Counted from the first letter of the stretch, positions 28,069 through 39,438 are shown. The stretch is DNA of 64,000 nt from Marinobacter antarcticus (GCF_900142385.1 NZ_FRAQ01000001.1:1116001-1180000), one strand, 5' to 3'. A program made the numbers and translations. Notes: generated from the sequence alone by a model not told the origin.

Positions 28069-28133
28069 GGGAACAAAAGCCGTTCCCGGATAACAAAAAG
28101 CGGGACGGAGTTTTTACTCCCTCTCGCTTTTTT
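28069..28133 (+). terminator. carAB leader: hairpin and terminator (candidate attenuator)
   Basis: GGGAAC/GTTCCC (28069-28074, 28082-28087) is followed by a long terminator hairpin (arms about 28095-28111 and 28116-28133: AAAAAGCGGGACGGAGT against ACTCCCTCTCGCTTTTTT). It could end dapB transcripts or act as an attenuator for carAB. No convincing leader peptide is visible. Confidence 0.65.
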
Positions 28134-28202
28134 GCGACCTGAATTTGCGCTTGCGTTCCTGTTCGTGACGAACCGATACGCCACTCGATGAGGATACAAG
28201 CC

Positions 28203-29333
28203 TTGAGCACACCCGCAATCCTTGCACTCGCAGACGGAAGCCTGTTTTACGGCACCGCTATTGGCGCTGACGGCGAAACCAGCGGCGAAGTGGTGTTCAA
28301 CACCGCTATGACCGGTTATCAGGAAATACTGACCGATCCGTCTTATGCACGCCAGCTCGTTACCCTGACTTATCCTCACATCGGTAACACCGGTGTGAAT
28401 GAAGAAGATGTCGAGTCAGACCGCATTCAGGCCGCCGGCCTGATTATTCGCGATCTGCCTCTGGTCGCCAGCAACTGGCGCAGCACCGGGTCACTGGACG
28501 ACTACCTGCGAAGCAGCAGCATTGTCGGAATTGCCGATATAGATACCCGGCGCCTGACGCGCATTCTCCGTGACAAAGGCTCACAGAGCGGGGCTATTGT
28601 GGCTGGAGCTGACGCCACTGCCGAGCGTGCGCTGGAACTGGCTAACGCATTTCCGGGGTTGAAAGGTATGGACCTGGCCAAAGAGGTCACCTGCGACAAA
28701 TCCTATAAGTGGACTCAGGGCGAGTGGACACTCGGCGAAGGCTACGCGAAGGGTGGCGAGTCGAAGTTCAAGGTTGTAGCTTGGGACTACGGCGTCAAGT
28801 TCAACATTCTGCGTATGCTCGCATCCCGTGGCTGCGATATTACCGTTGTACCCGCGCAAACTCCGGCTTCAGAAGTACTGGCGATGAATCCGGATGGCAT
28901 ATTCCTGTCCAACGGCCCGGGCGATCCTGAGCCCTGTGATTACGCAATCAAGGCGATTCAGGAAGTGCTGGAAACCGAGATTCCGGTGTTTGGCATATGC
29001 CTGGGGCACCAGCTTCTGGCACTGGCCAGCGGTGCGAAAAGTGTGAAGATGGGGCATGGCCATCATGGCGCTAACCACCCGGTTCAGCGTCTTGAAAATG
29101 GCACCGTCATGATTACAAGCCAGAATCACGGCTTTGCGGTAGATGAAGCCTCCCTTCCTGCTGTGCTGGAAGTTACCTATAAGTCGCTGTTCGATGGCAC
29201 TTTGCAGGGTATCCGCCGTACCGATAAGCCGGCCTTCAGTTTTCAGGGGCATCCTGAGGCGAGCCCGGGTCCTAGTGATGTGGCGCCCTTGTTTGATGAG
29301 TTTATCCATTTGATGGAAGCCCGGAAGGGATAG
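28203..29333 (+). CDS. carA: Carbamoyl-phosphate synthase small subunit
   Basis: CarA is the glutaminase subunit that supplies ammonia to CarB for carbamoyl phosphate (arginine and pyrimidine synthesis). Starting at TTG 28203, with GAGGA 8 bases upstream, gives the usual N-terminus [14 protein letters not shown] and 376 residues; an ATG 5 codons earlier is also possible. The glutaminase triad region shows [13 protein letters not shown] (Cys nucleophile) and [11 protein letters not shown] (His). It is followed by carB after 89 bp. Confidence 0.97.
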   Translation: MSTPAILALADGSLFYGTAIGADGETSGEVVFNTAMTGYQEILTDPSYARQLVTLTYPHIGNTGVNEEDVESDRIQAAGLIIRDLPLVASNWRSTGSLDDYLRSSSIVGIADIDTRRLTRILRDKGSQSGAIVAGADATAERALELANAFPGLKGMDLAKEVTCDKSYKWTQGEWTLGEGYAKGGESKFKVVAWDYGVKFNILRMLASRGCDITVVPAQTPASEVLAMNPDGIFLSNGPGDPEPCDYAIKAIQEVLETEIPVFGICLGHQLLALASGAKSVKMGHGHHGANHPVQRLENGTVMITSQNHGFAVDEASLPAVLEVTYKSLFDGTLQGIRRTDKPAFSFQGHPEASPGPSDVAPLFDEFIHLMEARKG

Positions 29334-29422
29334 CGCCGGCTCACCGACAGATACGTCATCCCAGACACGCGCTGCTTTTTGCGCTGCAAGAATTTAAACG
29401 TTGCTGACAGGTTTACCAAGAC

Positions 29423-32400
29423 ATGCCAAAACGGACCGATATTAAAAGCATCCTGATTCTGGGCGCAGGCCCGATTGTGATCGGGCAGGCGTGCGAATTT
29501 GATTACTCCGGCGCTCAGGCCTGCAAAGCCCTGCGTGAAGAAGGTTACCGGGTGATCCTGGTTAACTCGAACCCGGCCACCATCATGACCGACCCGGTGA
29601 TGGCGGATGCCACCTACATCGAGCCGATTAACTGGCAGACCGTCGCCAAGATCATTGAAAAAGAAAAGCCTGACGCACTGCTGCCCACCATGGGTGGGCA
29701 GACCGCGCTTAACTGTGCGCTTGATCTCGAAAAGCACGGCGTGCTGGCGGAGCATGGTGTGGAAATGATCGGCGCCAACGCCGACACTATCGATAAGGCA
29801 GAAGACCGGAGTCGCTTCGACAAGGCCATGAAAGCCATTGGTCTTGAATGCCCGCGTGCCTCCATTGCCCACACTATGGCAGAAGCCTGGACAGTTGCTG
29901 AAGACATCGGCTTTCCATGCATCATCCGCCCATCGTTCACCATGGGCGGTTCTGGCGGCGGTATTGCATACAACCGGGACGAATTTGAAGAGATCTGCAC
30001 CCGCGGTCTTGATCTCTCACCCACCAACGAGCTGCTTATTGATGAGTCGTTGATTGGCTGGAAAGAGTATGAGATGGAAGTGGTTCGCGACAAGGCGGAC
30101 AACTGCATCATTGTATGCGCCATTGAGAACTTCGACGCCATGGGCGTGCATACCGGGGATTCCATAACCGTCGCGCCGGCGCAGACGCTGACCGACAAAG
30201 AATACCAGATCATGCGCAATGCCTCTTTGGCAGTGCTGCGTGAGATAGGTGTGGAAACCGGCGGCTCCAACGTACAGTTTGGCATCAATCCGGACACTGG
30301 CCGGATGGTCGTTATCGAGATGAACCCGAGGGTTTCGCGTTCATCGGCACTGGCTTCCAAGGCTACCGGTTTCCCGATTGCCAAAGTGGCAGCCAAGCTG
30401 GCGGTCGGTTACACACTCGATGAGCTACGCAACGAGATAACCGGTGGCGTAACGCCTGCGTCGTTCGAGCCCAGCATCGACTATGTTGTTACCAAGATTC
30501 CGAGATTTACCTTTGAGAAGTTCCCCCAGGCCGATGCTCGCCTGACTACCCAGATGAAATCTGTGGGTGAAGTCATGGCCATTGGTCGCACCTTTCAGGA
30601 ATCTCTGCAGAAAGCTCTTCGGGGTCTGGAGGTTGGTTCTGATGGTTTTGATGAGCAGCTTGAAGAGTTTACCTCGGAAAGTTCTCGTGAAACGCTCACC
30701 CGCGAGCTCAGCGTTCCCGGTGCCGAGCGTATCTGGTACATCGGTGATGCTTTCCGGGCCGGGCTGAGCGTGGATGACGTGTTCCAGTACACCAAGGTTG
30801 ATCCCTGGTATCTGGTGCAGATCGAAGATCTTATCCGTGAAGAGCAGGCTCTGAAGTCCGCCGGCAAGGCTGATATTGATCATGCCACTATGTTCCGACT
30901 CAAGCGCAAGGGTTTCTCCGATGCGCGTCTGGCCAAGTTGTTGGGCATAACCGAAGCGAGCCTGCGCAAGCTGCGGCATGATCTGAACATTCGCCCGGTT
31001 TACAAGCGCGTGGACACCTGTGCGGCGGAGTTTGCTTCTGATACCGCCTATATGTACTCCACCTATGAGGAAGAGTGCGAAGCGGATGCCAGCGATCGTG
31101 AGAAAATCGTGGTTATCGGCGGCGGTCCTAACCGGATTGGCCAAGGCATCGAATTTGATTACTGCTGTGTGCACGCGGCCCTCGCCATGCGTGAAGACGG
31201 CTATGAAACCATCATGATCAACTGTAACCCGGAGACTGTATCGACCGACTACGACACCTCCGACCGGTTGTACTTTGAGCCGATTACGCTCGAGGACGTG
31301 CTGGAAATTATCCACATAGAGAAGCCTAAAGGCGTGATCGTCCAGTACGGCGGCCAGACACCGTTGAAGCTGGCCCGAGGGCTGGAGGCTGCCGGCGTAC
31401 CCATTATTGGTACCAGCCCGGATGCGATTGACCGCGCGGAAGATCGTGAGCGGTTTCAGCAGATGATTAATCGCCTGGGGCTCAAGCAGCCGGAAAACGC
31501 CACTGTGCGTAGCCATGAGGAAGGTATTCTGGCTGCCCGTGAGATCGGTTATCCGCTGGTGGTGCGCCCGTCATACGTGCTGGGCGGCCGAGCCATGGAA
31601 ATTGTTTACGGAGAGGAAGAGCTGGTGCGCTATATGCGCAGTGCCGTATTGGTCTCCAACGATAGCCCGGTATTGCTGGACCACTTCCTCAATGCCGCAA
31701 TCGAGGTGGATATTGATGCTATCTGCGACGGCAAAGATGTGGTTATCGGCGGTATTATGCAGCACATTGAGCAAGCGGGTATTCATTCCGGTGACTCTGC
31801 ATGCTCGCTACCGCCATACACTCTGCCGTCCGACGTGCAGGACGCCATGCGCGAGGCCGTAAGGAAAATGGCCATTGAGCTGGAAGTAGTGGGCCTGATG
31901 AACGTGCAGCTGGCCTGGCAGGATGATGAGATTTACGTGATTGAAGTTAACCCCCGTGCTTCAAGGACCGTGCCCTTTGTCTCCAAAGCCATCGGTGTAT
32001 CGCTGGCCAAGGTGGCGGCGAGGGTCATGGCGGGGACGTCTCTTGCGGAGCAGGGCTTTACTAAAGAAGTGGTGCCCAGTTATTACGCTGTAAAAGAGTC
32101 TGTCTTCCCGTTCAACAAGTTCCCGTCCGTTGACCCGATCCTCGGACCGGAGATGAAATCCACAGGTGAGGTTATGGGGCTTGGTGACAGCTTTGATGAG
32201 GCTTTTGCCAAGGCTTCACTGGCCATCGGAGAGCGGCTGCCGTCCGAAGGAACAGTGTTCATGTCGGTTCGCGATGTGGACAAGGCCGGTGCCATTCAGG
32301 TTGCCCGCGATCTGGTTAGCACCGGGTTCAGGCTTATTGCCACCACCGGCACCGCTAAAGCCTTTCGCGAGGCGGGGCTTGAGGTGGCGCGGGTGAACAA

Positions 32401-32653
32401 GGTGGGTGAGGGGCGGCCCCACATAGTGGACGCTATCAAGAACGGCCAGGTTCAGCTTATTATTAATACAACTGAGGGGCGCAAGGCAGTGTCCGATTCG
32501 GCGCAGATTCGCCAGTCAGCTCTGCAGACCAAAGTAGCCTACACAACAACACTGGCGGGCGGCGAAGCCTTCTGTCGGGCCATCAGGTTCGGCCCGGAGC
32601 GAACAGTACGCCGTCTGCAAGACCTTCACGCAGGGAAGTATGATTATGAGTGA
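29423..32653 (+). CDS. carB: Carbamoyl-phosphate synthase large subunit
   Basis: CarB makes carbamoyl phosphate from bicarbonate, ammonia and two ATP. Its 1076 residues have the duplicated ATP-grasp design: the first synthetase half begins with [19 protein letters not shown] and the second with [20 protein letters not shown]. The C-terminal MGS-like allosteric domain (about 940-1076) contains [14 protein letters not shown]. It overlaps greA by 8 bp. Confidence 0.99.
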   Translation: MPKRTDIKSILILGAGPIVIGQACEFDYSGAQACKALREEGYRVILVNSNPATIMTDPVMADATYIEPINWQTVAKIIEKEKPDALLPTMGGQTALNCALDLEKHGVLAEHGVEMIGANADTIDKAEDRSRFDKAMKAIGLECPRASIAHTMAEAWTVAEDIGFPCIIRPSFTMGGSGGGIAYNRDEFEEICTRGLDLSPTNELLIDESLIGWKEYEMEVVRDKADNCIIVCAIENFDAMGVHTGDSITVAPAQTLTDKEYQIMRNASLAVLREIGVETGGSNVQFGINPDTGRMVVIEMNPRVSRSSALASKATGFPIAKVAAKLAVGYTLDELRNEITGGVTPASFEPSIDYVVTKIPRFTFEKFPQADARLTTQMKSVGEVMAIGRTFQESLQKALRGLEVGSDGFDEQLEEFTSESSRETLTRELSVPGAERIWYIGDAFRAGLSVDDVFQYTKVDPWYLVQIEDLIREEQALKSAGKADIDHATMFRLKRKGFSDARLAKLLGITEASLRKLRHDLNIRPVYKRVDTCAAEFASDTAYMYSTYEEECEADASDREKIVVIGGGPNRIGQGIEFDYCCVHAALAMREDGYETIMINCNPETVSTDYDTSDRLYFEPITLEDVLEIIHIEKPKGVIVQYGGQTPLKLARGLEAAGVPIIGTSPDAIDRAEDRERFQQMINRLGLKQPENATVRSHEEGILAAREIGYPLVVRPSYVLGGRAMEIVYGEEELVRYMRSAVLVSNDSPVLLDHFLNAAIEVDIDAICDGKDVVIGGIMQHIEQAGIHSGDSACSLPPYTLPSDVQDAMREAVRKMAIELEVVGLMNVQLAWQDDEIYVIEVNPRASRTVPFVSKAIGVSLAKVAARVMAGTSLAEQGFTKEVVPSYYAVKESVFPFNKFPSVDPILGPEMKSTGEVMGLGDSFDEAFAKASLAIGERLPSEGTVFMSVRDVDKAGAIQVARDLVSTGFRLIATTGTAKAFREAGLEVARVNKVGEGRPHIVDAIKNGQVQLIINTTEGRKAVSDSAQIRQSALQTKVAYTTTLAGGEAFCRAIRFGPERTVRRLQDLHAGKYDYE

Positions 32654-33125
32654 AAGAGTACCTATGACAAAAGCGGGCGAGACCCGCCTTCGTGAAGAGC
32701 TCCAGAAGCTGAAGTCTGAGGATCGTCCCAGGGTTATCGCCGCGATTTCGGATGCGCGAGAGCATGGTGATCTGAAAGAAAACGCTGAGTATCATGCTGC
32801 CCGGGAGCAGCAGAGCTTCATAGAAGGCCGTATTCAGGAAATCGAAGGCAAGCTTTCAGCTGCTCAGGTGATTGATGTCACCGACATGGAGAATACCGGT
32901 CGGGTTATCTTCGGAACCACTGTTCATCTGATGAACATGGATACGGATGAGCAGGTTGTATACAAGATCGTTGGTGAAGACGAAGCTGACATCAAAAAAG
33001 GCAAGCTTTCCATCTCGTCGCCCATTGCCCGCGCTCTGGTTGGCAAGAGCGAAGACGATGTTGTGGCTATCCGCGTGCCCTCCGGCACCGTGGAGTACGA
33101 AATCGAAAAGGTGGAATACATCTGA
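32646..33125 (+). CDS. greA: Transcription elongation factor GreA
   Basis: GreA rescues backtracked RNA polymerase by stimulating transcript cleavage. The protein has the N-terminal coiled coil with the acidic tip ([22 protein letters not shown]) and a C-terminal FKBP-like domain. ATG 32646 (159 residues, MSERVPMT) is chosen; ATG 32640 two codons upstream is equally possible. Its start overlaps the end of carB, so it may be coupled to it. Confidence 0.97.
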   Translation: MSERVPMTKAGETRLREELQKLKSEDRPRVIAAISDAREHGDLKENAEYHAAREQQSFIEGRIQEIEGKLSAAQVIDVTDMENTGRVIFGTTVHLMNMDTDEQVVYKIVGEDEADIKKGKLSISSPIARALVGKSEDDVVAIRVPSGTVEYEIEKVEYI

Positions 33126-33156
33126 TTCGTGCGGCGCTGGCCTTTGCCGGCGCACA

Positions 33157-33203
33157 AGAACAAAAAACCGGCTGTGTTATGCGCACAGCCGGTTTTTTGT
33201 TCT
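33157..33203. terminator. Long bidirectional terminator between greA and yhbY
   Basis: A perfect 20-bp inverted repeat (arms 33157-33176 and 33184-33203, core ACCGGCTGTG/CACAGCCGGT) has A6/T6 flanks, so it ends transcription from both sides. Confidence 0.95.
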
Positions 33204-33210
33204 ACTGATG

Positions 33211-33522
33211 TCAGTTTTTGTGGCGCAGCAGATTGGACAGTTTTGGGTTGGGCTTCTTTGCCCTGCGCATAATTACCGCAATCTTGCCAATGGTCTGCAC
33301 CACTTCTGCGCCGCTGGACTCGCACAGGGTTCTGATCGCTTCCTGGCGGCCTTCGCGGTCCTGGCTCGCCACTTTAATCTTGATGAGTTCGTGGTCGTTC
33401 AGGGCGCGCTCCAGCTCTTCCTGAAGGTTCTCGGTCAGGCCCTTGTCACCCACAATAATGACGGGCTTCAGGTTATGGGCAATAGCCCGGTACTCCCGGC
33501 GCTGTTCCGGTGAAAGGCTCAT
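33211..33522 (-). CDS. yhbY: Ribosome assembly RNA-binding protein YhbY (CRM domain)
   Basis: This 103-residue CRM-domain protein associates with pre-50S ribosomes. It begins LSPEQRREYRAIAHNLKPVIIVGDKGLTENL and has the basic GxxR-like loop region VASQDREGRQEA. It is divergent from ftsH, as in many Gammaproteobacteria, but rlmE is not found between the two. Confidence 0.95.
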   Translation of the reverse strand: MSLSPEQRREYRAIAHNLKPVIIVGDKGLTENLQEELERALNDHELIKIKVASQDREGRQEAIRTLCESSGAEVVQTIGKIAVIMRRAKKPNPKLSNLLRHKN

Positions 33523-33845
33523 GATGTAATCTCTTTATCGGTGCAATTAACAAAAGGTCAGCGGCATATTCGCTGGCAACGTCGTATAATTTTTGGATTG
33601 TAACAGACAACCTTGTATAACAGATCACCTTGCGGGCGTTGTAATTTCCGAGATGGGGCCCACATACAAGGGATGCGGGGGTTTATCCGGCGTTCAGGAA
33701 CGTCTTCAGGTTGAGATCCGCAGCTACGTTTTTCTGTAGCAGTTTCGGGTAGGCCGTTTCTGGTGGATAGACGTACAATTGGTGTAAGGTATCAGTAAAG
33801 AGTAGTTGCTTCGCAGGTCTGCTCTCAATTCACAGGTGGCGATCC
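33523..33845. other. 323-bp intergenic region without rlmE
   Basis: In E. coli and many relatives rlmE lies here, ahead of ftsH. I find no frame longer than a few dozen codons and no RlmE-like motif in this gap; it contains only the promoter candidate at 33593-33621. Confidence 0.7.
33593..33621 (+). promoter_or_regulatory. Candidate sigma-70 promoter of ftsH
   Basis: TTGGAT (33593-33598) and TATAAC (33616-33621) are 17 bases apart. This predicts a leader of about 215 nt before ftsH. Confidence 0.55.
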
Positions 33846-35792
33846 TTGAACGATATGGCAAAAAATCTGGTTCTCTGGCTTATAATAGCCGCAGTACTGC
33901 TGATGGTGTTTCAGAATTTCTCTCCCACCACCAGCGGTCAGCAAGTCAATTATTCCCAATTCGTTGAAATGGTTCAGCAGGGCCAAGTCAACAAAGTCAC
34001 TATTGATGGTCTGGAAATTGAGGGCACCCGCGCCGATGGTTCCCAGTTTCAGACGATTCGCCCACAGGTGGCGGATAACAAGCTGATGGACGATCTGCTC
34101 GCGAATCAAGTAGAAGTGATCGGCAAGGAGCCGGAGCGGCAGAGCTTGTGGACGCAGTTGCTGGTGGCGGCATTCCCGATACTGATCATAATCGCACTGT
34201 TCGTGTTCTTTATGCGCCAGATGCAGGGCGGCGGGGCTGGCGGCAAAGGCCCCATGTCGTTTGGTAAAAGCAAAGCGAAGCTGATGAGTGAAGACCAGAT
34301 CAAGACCACGTTTGCCGATGTGGCCGGTGTGGATGAGGCCAAAGAAGATGTTAAGGAGTTGGTGGACTTCCTTCGGGATCCCAGCAAGTTCCAGCGTCTT
34401 GGTGGCAGCATTCCCAAAGGCGTCTTGATGGTGGGGCAGCCGGGTACCGGTAAAACACTGCTGGCCAAGGCCATCGCTGGTGAAGCAAAAGTTCCGTTCT
34501 TCTCGATTTCCGGTTCCGACTTCGTGGAAATGTTCGTAGGTGTCGGTGCATCCCGTGTGCGAGACATGTTCGAACAAGCCAAGAAGCAAAGCCCCTGCAT
34601 TATCTTCATCGACGAAATCGATGCGGTCGGCCGCCATCGTGGTGCCGGCATGGGTGGTGGTCACGATGAGCGTGAGCAGACCTTGAACGCGCTACTGGTT
34701 GAAATGGACGGCTTTGAGGGTAATGAAGGCGTTATCGTTATTGCTGCGACCAACCGCCCGGACGTTCTTGACCCGGCACTGTTGCGCCCGGGACGTTTTG
34801 ACCGTCAGGTCGTGGTTGGGCTGCCCGACATTATTGGTCGTGAGCAGATTCTCAAGGTGCACATGAAGAAAGTGCCCCTGGATGAAAATGTTGAGCCCGC
34901 GCTTATTGCACGTGGCACCCCAGGCTTCTCCGGTGCCGATCTTGCGAACCTGGTTAACGAAGCAGCGCTTGTTGCGGCTCGTCGAAATATGCGCCTGGTC
35001 TCCATGGAAGAGTTTGAGCTGGCAAAAGACAAGATCCTGATGGGCGCCGAGCGCAAGTCCATGGTGATGAGCGAAAAAGAAAAGCTCAACACGGCTTACC
35101 ACGAGTCTGGTCACGCGATTGTTGGCCGGCTGATGCCGGAGCATGACCCGGTTTACAAGGTGAGCATTATTCCCCGTGGGCGCGCCTTGGGTGTGACGAT
35201 GTTCCTCCCCGAGGAGGACAGGTACAGTCATAGCAAACGTTTCCTGATCAGCTCCATTTGCAGCCTCTTTGGTGGTCGTATTGCCGAAGAGCTGACGCTG
35301 GGTTTTGATGGCGTGACTACCGGCGCATCGAATGACATCGAGCGAGCTACCAGCCTGGCCCGTAACATGGTCACCCGCTGGGGGCTGTCTGAGAAACTCG
35401 GGCCGCTGCAGTATGATACCGACAGTGAAGAGCCGTTCCTTGGGCGCTCTGCTGGGCAGTCCCAGACGGTCTACTCGCCCGAAACGGCGCAGCGTATTGA
35501 TGAGGAAGTCCGCAATATCATCGATACCTGTTACGAGAAGGCTACGAAAATTCTGGTCGATAACCGGGATAAGCTGGATCTCATGGCTCAGGCGTTGATG
35601 AAGTATGAAACTATCGATCGCTACCAGATCGATGACATCATGGAGGGCCGCGCGCCGCGTCCGCCGAAAGGTTGGGATGACAGGGGCTCTGCAGGTGGTG
35701 CCAAGGCTGACGATCCGGAGCAGACTTCCGGAGCTAAGCCTTCTGATGATGGCCGTCGGTCTGATTTGGGTCGGCCTGCTGGAGAGCATTAA
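33846..35792 (+). CDS. ftsH: ATP-dependent zinc metalloprotease FtsH
   Basis: This membrane-anchored AAA protease degrades LpxC, sigma-32 and misassembled membrane proteins in E. coli. Its 648 residues include two N-terminal membrane segments (about 5-25 and 100-120), an AAA domain with GQPGTGKT and FIDEIDAVG, the second region of homology ([21 protein letters not shown]), and the zinc site HESGH. A TTG start at 33846 fits AGGTGG just upstream; ATG 33855 would give MAKNLVLW. folP follows after a terminator. Confidence 0.98.
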   Translation: MNDMAKNLVLWLIIAAVLLMVFQNFSPTTSGQQVNYSQFVEMVQQGQVNKVTIDGLEIEGTRADGSQFQTIRPQVADNKLMDDLLANQVEVIGKEPERQSLWTQLLVAAFPILIIIALFVFFMRQMQGGGAGGKGPMSFGKSKAKLMSEDQIKTTFADVAGVDEAKEDVKELVDFLRDPSKFQRLGGSIPKGVLMVGQPGTGKTLLAKAIAGEAKVPFFSISGSDFVEMFVGVGASRVRDMFEQAKKQSPCIIFIDEIDAVGRHRGAGMGGGHDEREQTLNALLVEMDGFEGNEGVIVIAATNRPDVLDPALLRPGRFDRQVVVGLPDIIGREQILKVHMKKVPLDENVEPALIARGTPGFSGADLANLVNEAALVAARRNMRLVSMEEFELAKDKILMGAERKSMVMSEKEKLNTAYHESGHAIVGRLMPEHDPVYKVSIIPRGRALGVTMFLPEEDRYSHSKRFLISSICSLFGGRIAEELTLGFDGVTTGASNDIERATSLARNMVTRWGLSEKLGPLQYDTDSEEPFLGRSAGQSQTVYSPETAQRIDEEVRNIIDTCYEKATKILVDNRDKLDLMAQALMKYETIDRYQIDDIMEGRAPRPPKGWDDRGSAGGAKADDPEQTSGAKPSDDGRRSDLGRPAGEH

Positions 35793-35824
35793 GGCTCCTG
35801 GCTTCAGATGTCTGAGTTGACTCG

Positions 35825-35856
35825 CGCCGCCCTGATTTTGGGCGGCGTTTGTTTTT
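35825..35856 (+). terminator. Terminator/attenuator between ftsH and folP
   Basis: CGCCGCCC (35825-35832) pairs with GGGCGGCG (35840-35847), followed by TTTGTTTTT. It ends 15 bp before the folP start, so folP expression needs read-through or its own promoter. Confidence 0.85.
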
Positions 35857-35870
35857 ATTGAGATTATTTT

Positions 35871-36701
35871 ATGGAAATGAAGTTTGCGGGGCGAGTGCTG
35901 GATATGTCCCGCTGTCATGTAATGGGCGTTCTCAATGTGACGCCTGACTCGTTCTCTGATGGTGGTCGGTTCAACCAGTTGGATGTAGCGCTTTTAAAGG
36001 CTCGCCAAATGGTCGCTGATGGCGCGACGTTTATTGATGTGGGCGGAGAGTCCACCCGCCCAGGTGCAGCCAGAGTGTCGGTTCAGGAAGAGCTGGACCG
36101 CGTTTGTCCGGTGGTCGAAGCGCTTGCACGGGAGCTGGATGTGATTGTTTCCGTAGATACCAGCACTCCCGAAGTGATGTCTCGGACGACTGAGCTCGGT
36201 GCCGGGCTGATTAACGATGTGAGAGCGCTGCAGAGGGATGGTGCTCTGACTGCCGCAGCAACTGCGGGAGTGCCCGTATGCATCATGCACATTCAGGGTG
36301 AGCCGGAAACCATGCAGGATCAGCCCGACTATCGGAATGTGCTGCGTGAGGTCGGCGAGTTCCTGACCGGGCGCGTTCGAGCGGCGGAGAAGGCAGGGAT
36401 ACCGGCGCACAATATAATTCTGGACCCGGGTTTCGGGTTCGGGAAAAACCTCCAGCATAATCTGCGTCTGCTCGCGTCACTGGAGCAATTGCAGATTCTG
36501 GGTCACCCCCTGCTGGTGGGAATGTCCAGAAAATCCATGCTTGGCCAGATTACGGGGCGGGAGGTTGATGAAAGGTTGCCCGCGAGCCTTGCGGCCGCGA
36601 CAATAGCGGCGTTGAAGGGCGCAAGTATTGTTCGCGTGCACGATGTCAGGGAAACTGTAGATGCCGTCAAAGTGGTGACGGCCGTAAAGGAGGCAGTTTA
36701 A
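35871..36701 (+). CDS. folP: Dihydropteroate synthase
   Basis: FolP joins p-aminobenzoate to the pterin diphosphate in folate synthesis and is the sulfonamide target. The 276-residue TIM-barrel protein shows both family signatures, [15 protein letters not shown] and [11 protein letters not shown], plus [10 protein letters not shown] and GMSRKSMLG. Its TAA overlaps the glmM ATG by one base. Confidence 0.98.
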   Translation: MEMKFAGRVLDMSRCHVMGVLNVTPDSFSDGGRFNQLDVALLKARQMVADGATFIDVGGESTRPGAARVSVQEELDRVCPVVEALARELDVIVSVDTSTPEVMSRTTELGAGLINDVRALQRDGALTAAATAGVPVCIMHIQGEPETMQDQPDYRNVLREVGEFLTGRVRAAEKAGIPAHNIILDPGFGFGKNLQHNLRLLASLEQLQILGHPLLVGMSRKSMLGQITGREVDERLPASLAAATIAALKGASIVRVHDVRETVDAVKVVTAVKEAV

Positions 36702-38044
36702 TGGCCGGAAGAAAATATTTTGGCACGGATGGAATACGCGGCAGGGTGGGTGAGTCCCCGATTACGCCGGAATTCATGTTGCATCTGGGGTGGGCCGCCG
36801 GGCAGGCCTTCAAGCGGACTGGTCAACGGAACAGTGTGCTGATTGGCAAGGATACCCGGCTGTCAGGTTACATGTTCGAATCAGCTCTGGAGTCCGGGTT
36901 GTCGGCTGCGGGCGTGGATGTGAAGCTGTTGGGCCCCATGCCAACGCCGGCCATTGCTTACCTGACTCGCACCTTCCGTGCATCCTTGGGTATCGTTATC
37001 AGTGCCTCCCATAACCCGCATCATGATAATGGCATCAAGTTCTTCTCTGCTGATGGCACCAAGCTGGATGATGCGCTGGAAGCAGAAATTGAGCGCTGGC
37101 TGGATAAGCCGATTGAGGTCTGTAGTCCGGGCGAGCTGGGCAAGGCGTCACGGGTGGAAGATGCTCCGGGGCGCTACGTCGAGTTTTGTAAAAGCACGGT
37201 GCCGAACGAGTTCACACTGGATCATATGAAGATTGTCCTGGATTGCGCTCACGGGGCAACTTATCACGTTGCTCCAAAAGTGTTCCGCGAATTGGGCGCG
37301 CAGGTATCAGTTATTGGTGCAGAGCCGGACGGGCTTAACATCAATCTCAATGTTGGCTCAACGCATATGGGTGCCCTCAAGCAGGCTGTTATTGATAAGG
37401 GCGCGGATCTGGGTATTGCTTTTGATGGCGATGGCGACCGGGTTCTGATGGTTGATCGCGACGGCTCCGAAGTAGACGGAGATGAGCTGCTGTATGTGAT
37501 TGCCTCCCAGCGGTTTGCCGAGGGTCGCCTTAAAGGTGGTGTGGTCGGCACGCTGATGACCAATTTTGGGGTTGAGTTGGCGCTGACAGAAATGGGTATT
37601 GCATTTGAGCGTGCCAATGTCGGCGACCGCTATGTAATGGAGCGCCTGCTGGCCAATAACTGGGTGCTCGGCGGAGAAGGTTCCGGCCACCTTGTCATCC
37701 GCGACTGCACAAGCACCGGCGATGGCATTGTCTCTGCGCTCCAGGTGCTGCTATCTATCGTCAAGTCTGGTAAAACGCTCGCTGAGTTGCGCCAAGGTAT
37801 GAGCAGGCTGCCCCAGACGATGATCAATGTGCGTGTTTCCAAGCGTTTTGACCCTTTCAGTCGCGATGATATTGTTGCGGCGGTTCAGAAGGCTGAGTCA
37901 GAGCTTGGCAGTTCGGGCAGGATACTGCTGCGGGCCTCCGGGACGGAGCCTTTGATCCGCGTAATGGCGGAAGGTCAGAGTGCTGACGATATCCGTCGTG
38001 TCGTCGAAAAGCTCGTGCAAGTCGTGGAAAATTCAACGCCCTGA
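36701..38044 (+). CDS. glmM: Phosphoglucosamine mutase
   Basis: GlmM converts glucosamine-6-phosphate to glucosamine-1-phosphate for peptidoglycan and LPS. Its 447 residues have the N-terminal [13 protein letters not shown], the phosphoserine loop [17 protein letters not shown], the metal-binding DGDGDR ([11 protein letters not shown]) and the C-terminal phosphate loop [12 protein letters not shown]. It is coupled to folP. Confidence 0.98.
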   Translation: MAGRKYFGTDGIRGRVGESPITPEFMLHLGWAAGQAFKRTGQRNSVLIGKDTRLSGYMFESALESGLSAAGVDVKLLGPMPTPAIAYLTRTFRASLGIVISASHNPHHDNGIKFFSADGTKLDDALEAEIERWLDKPIEVCSPGELGKASRVEDAPGRYVEFCKSTVPNEFTLDHMKIVLDCAHGATYHVAPKVFRELGAQVSVIGAEPDGLNINLNVGSTHMGALKQAVIDKGADLGIAFDGDGDRVLMVDRDGSEVDGDELLYVIASQRFAEGRLKGGVVGTLMTNFGVELALTEMGIAFERANVGDRYVMERLLANNWVLGGEGSGHLVIRDCTSTGDGIVSALQVLLSIVKSGKTLAELRQGMSRLPQTMINVRVSKRFDPFSRDDIVAAVQKAESELGSSGRILLRASGTEPLIRVMAEGQSADDIRRVVEKLVQVVENSTP

Positions 38045-38063
38045 TTTTGTTGGTTTCGGGCGG

Positions 38064-38092
38064 TTGTCTGCTTTGAGGGACTGCTGTATAGT
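38064..38092 (+). promoter_or_regulatory. Candidate sigma-70 promoter of tpiA-secG
   Basis: TTGTCT (38064-38069) and TATAGT (38087-38092) are 17 bases apart, about 30 bp before the tpiA start. Confidence 0.6.
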
Positions 38093-38120
38093 GCGCCCTC
38101 CCTTACATTCGGGAACTGTT

Positions 38121-38879
38121 ATGCGACGCAGGATTGTAGCCGGAAACTGGAAGATGAACGGGTCGAAAGACCTCTCGGAAAAACTGGTTGGCGATGTCCG
38201 GTCCGAGGCCGTGTCTCTTGATAACGGCGTAGAGGTTGTTATTATTCCTCCCGCAATTTATATCGGGGATGTGGTGAAACAGGCCCAAGGCGCCGTATCA
38301 GTTGGCGTTCAGAATGTAGGTCGGTGGCAGTCGGGTGCTTATACTGGGGAGATTTCCCCGGGTATGGCTAAAGATTCAGGTTGCCGCTATGTGCTCGTAG
38401 GTCACTCTGAGCGCCGCCAGCTTTTCGGTGAATCCGACGAGATGGTTGCGGAGAAAGTGTCGCTTGTTGTTGCCAGTGGTTTGAACGCCATTGTGTGTGT
38501 TGGCGAAACACTGGAAGAGCGTGAGTCCGGGCAGGCTGAAGCAGTGGTTGCTGGCCAGGTGCGCACAGGCTTATCGTCGGTGTCACAAGGTGAGTGGCAG
38601 AGTATCGTGGTAGCTTACGAGCCGGTCTGGGCAATTGGTACCGGTAAAACGGCAACCTCAGATGATGCTCAGGCTATGCACGCAGCTATACGGAGCGTCC
38701 TGAAAGATATGGGCGCCCCGGCCGAAGAGATTTCGCTGCTTTACGGCGGCAGTGTAAAATCGGATAATGCAGCTGCTCTTTTTTCAGAGCCGGATGTAGA
38801 CGGCGGTTTAATTGGCGGCGCATCGCTGGTCGCAAAAGAATTTATGAGTATCTGTCGGTCTTTTCCGACGGGTGCCTAA
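38121..38879 (+). CDS. tpiA: Triosephosphate isomerase
   Basis: TpiA interconverts dihydroxyacetone phosphate and glyceraldehyde-3-phosphate. Starting at ATG 38121 gives RRRIVAGNWKMNGSK and 252 residues, the family length. Catalytic residues lie in GNWKMN (Lys), VGHSERR (His) and YEPVWAIGTG (Glu). The phosphate-binding LYGGSVKSDN and IGGASL are present. secG follows after 24 bp, a conserved pairing. Confidence 0.98.
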   Translation: MRRRIVAGNWKMNGSKDLSEKLVGDVRSEAVSLDNGVEVVIIPPAIYIGDVVKQAQGAVSVGVQNVGRWQSGAYTGEISPGMAKDSGCRYVLVGHSERRQLFGESDEMVAEKVSLVVASGLNAIVCVGETLEERESGQAEAVVAGQVRTGLSSVSQGEWQSIVVAYEPVWAIGTGKTATSDDAQAMHAAIRSVLKDMGAPAEEISLLYGGSVKSDNAAALFSEPDVDGGLIGGASLVAKEFMSICRSFPTGA

Positions 38880-38903
38880 AGTTAAAGGTTCGCGAGAGTC
38901 AAT

Positions 38904-39284
38904 ATGGATTGGATAGAAACACTAGTAGTTGTTGTGCACGTGGTGATCGCGGTGGCGCTGGTGGGTCTGGTACTGATCCAGCAGGGTAAAGGTGCGGACG
39001 CAGGTGCAGCCTTTGGTGGTGGCGGTGCGTCTCAGACTGTATTCGGTAGTCAGGGCAGTGGCAGTTTTCTGACCCGCATGACAGCTATGCTCGCAATCGT
39101 ATTCTTTGTAACAAGTTTCTCGCTGGCAGTGTTTGCCAAGCAGCGCGCGGAAGTGGCAGGTGAGGCAGGTATTCCGGTTGTTAAGGAATCCCGTCAGGCC
39201 CCTGCTCAGGGTGCTGCCGATAATGCTGATGCTGCCAAAAGCGAAACCGGGAGCGGGGAGTCTGATCTCCCCGTGCTCGAGTAA
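38904..39284 (+). CDS. secG: Preprotein translocase subunit SecG
   Basis: This is a small inner-membrane subunit of the SecYEG channel. The 126-residue protein has two membrane segments (about 4-25 and 54-75) with the conserved [13 protein letters not shown] loop between them. A hydrophilic Ala/Asp/Glu tail of about 45 residues follows. tpiA is upstream and a tRNA-Leu gene 8 bp downstream, as in many Gammaproteobacteria. Confidence 0.96.
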   Translation: MDWIETLVVVVHVVIAVALVGLVLIQQGKGADAGAAFGGGGASQTVFGSQGSGSFLTRMTAMLAIVFFVTSFSLAVFAKQRAEVAGEAGIPVVKESRQAPAQGAADNADAAKSETGSGESDLPVLE

Positions 39285-39291
39285 GAGTGTT

Positions 39292-39376
39292 GCCCAAGTG
39301 GTGGAATTGGTAGACACGCTATCTTGAGGGGGTAGTGGCGAAAGTCGTGCCGGTTCGAGTCCGGCCTTGGGCACCA
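39292..39376 (+). tRNA. tRNA-Leu (anticodon GAG)
   Basis: This 85-nt class II tRNA has acceptor strands GCCCAAG/CTTGGGC and a D-arm with GGAATTGGTAGAC. The anticodon stem is CTATC/GGTAG with loop TTGAGGG, giving GAG, and it has a variable arm. The T-loop is GGTTCGAGTCC, and CCA is encoded. Confidence 0.95.
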
Positions 39377-39390
39377 ATTAAGAAGAAAAG

Positions 39391-39429
39391 CGGCTTGGAC
39401 TAGGCTTGAACTATCCAAGCCGTTTTTTT
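39391..39429 (+). terminator. Terminator after tRNA-Leu
   Basis: CGGCTTGGA and TCCAAGCCG form a 9-bp stem followed by T7, ending the tpiA-secG-tRNA unit. Confidence 0.9.
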
Positions 39430-39438
39430 GGTCAGTCC

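Noticed and set aside
30425..31516. Long open frame (363 codons) on the minus strand opposite carB
   Set aside because: Antisense shadow of a long conserved gene, with no recognisable domain.
34692..35918. Long open frame (408 codons) on the minus strand opposite ftsH
   Set aside because: It is an antisense shadow of ftsH with no protein-family features; ftsH is unambiguous on the plus strand.
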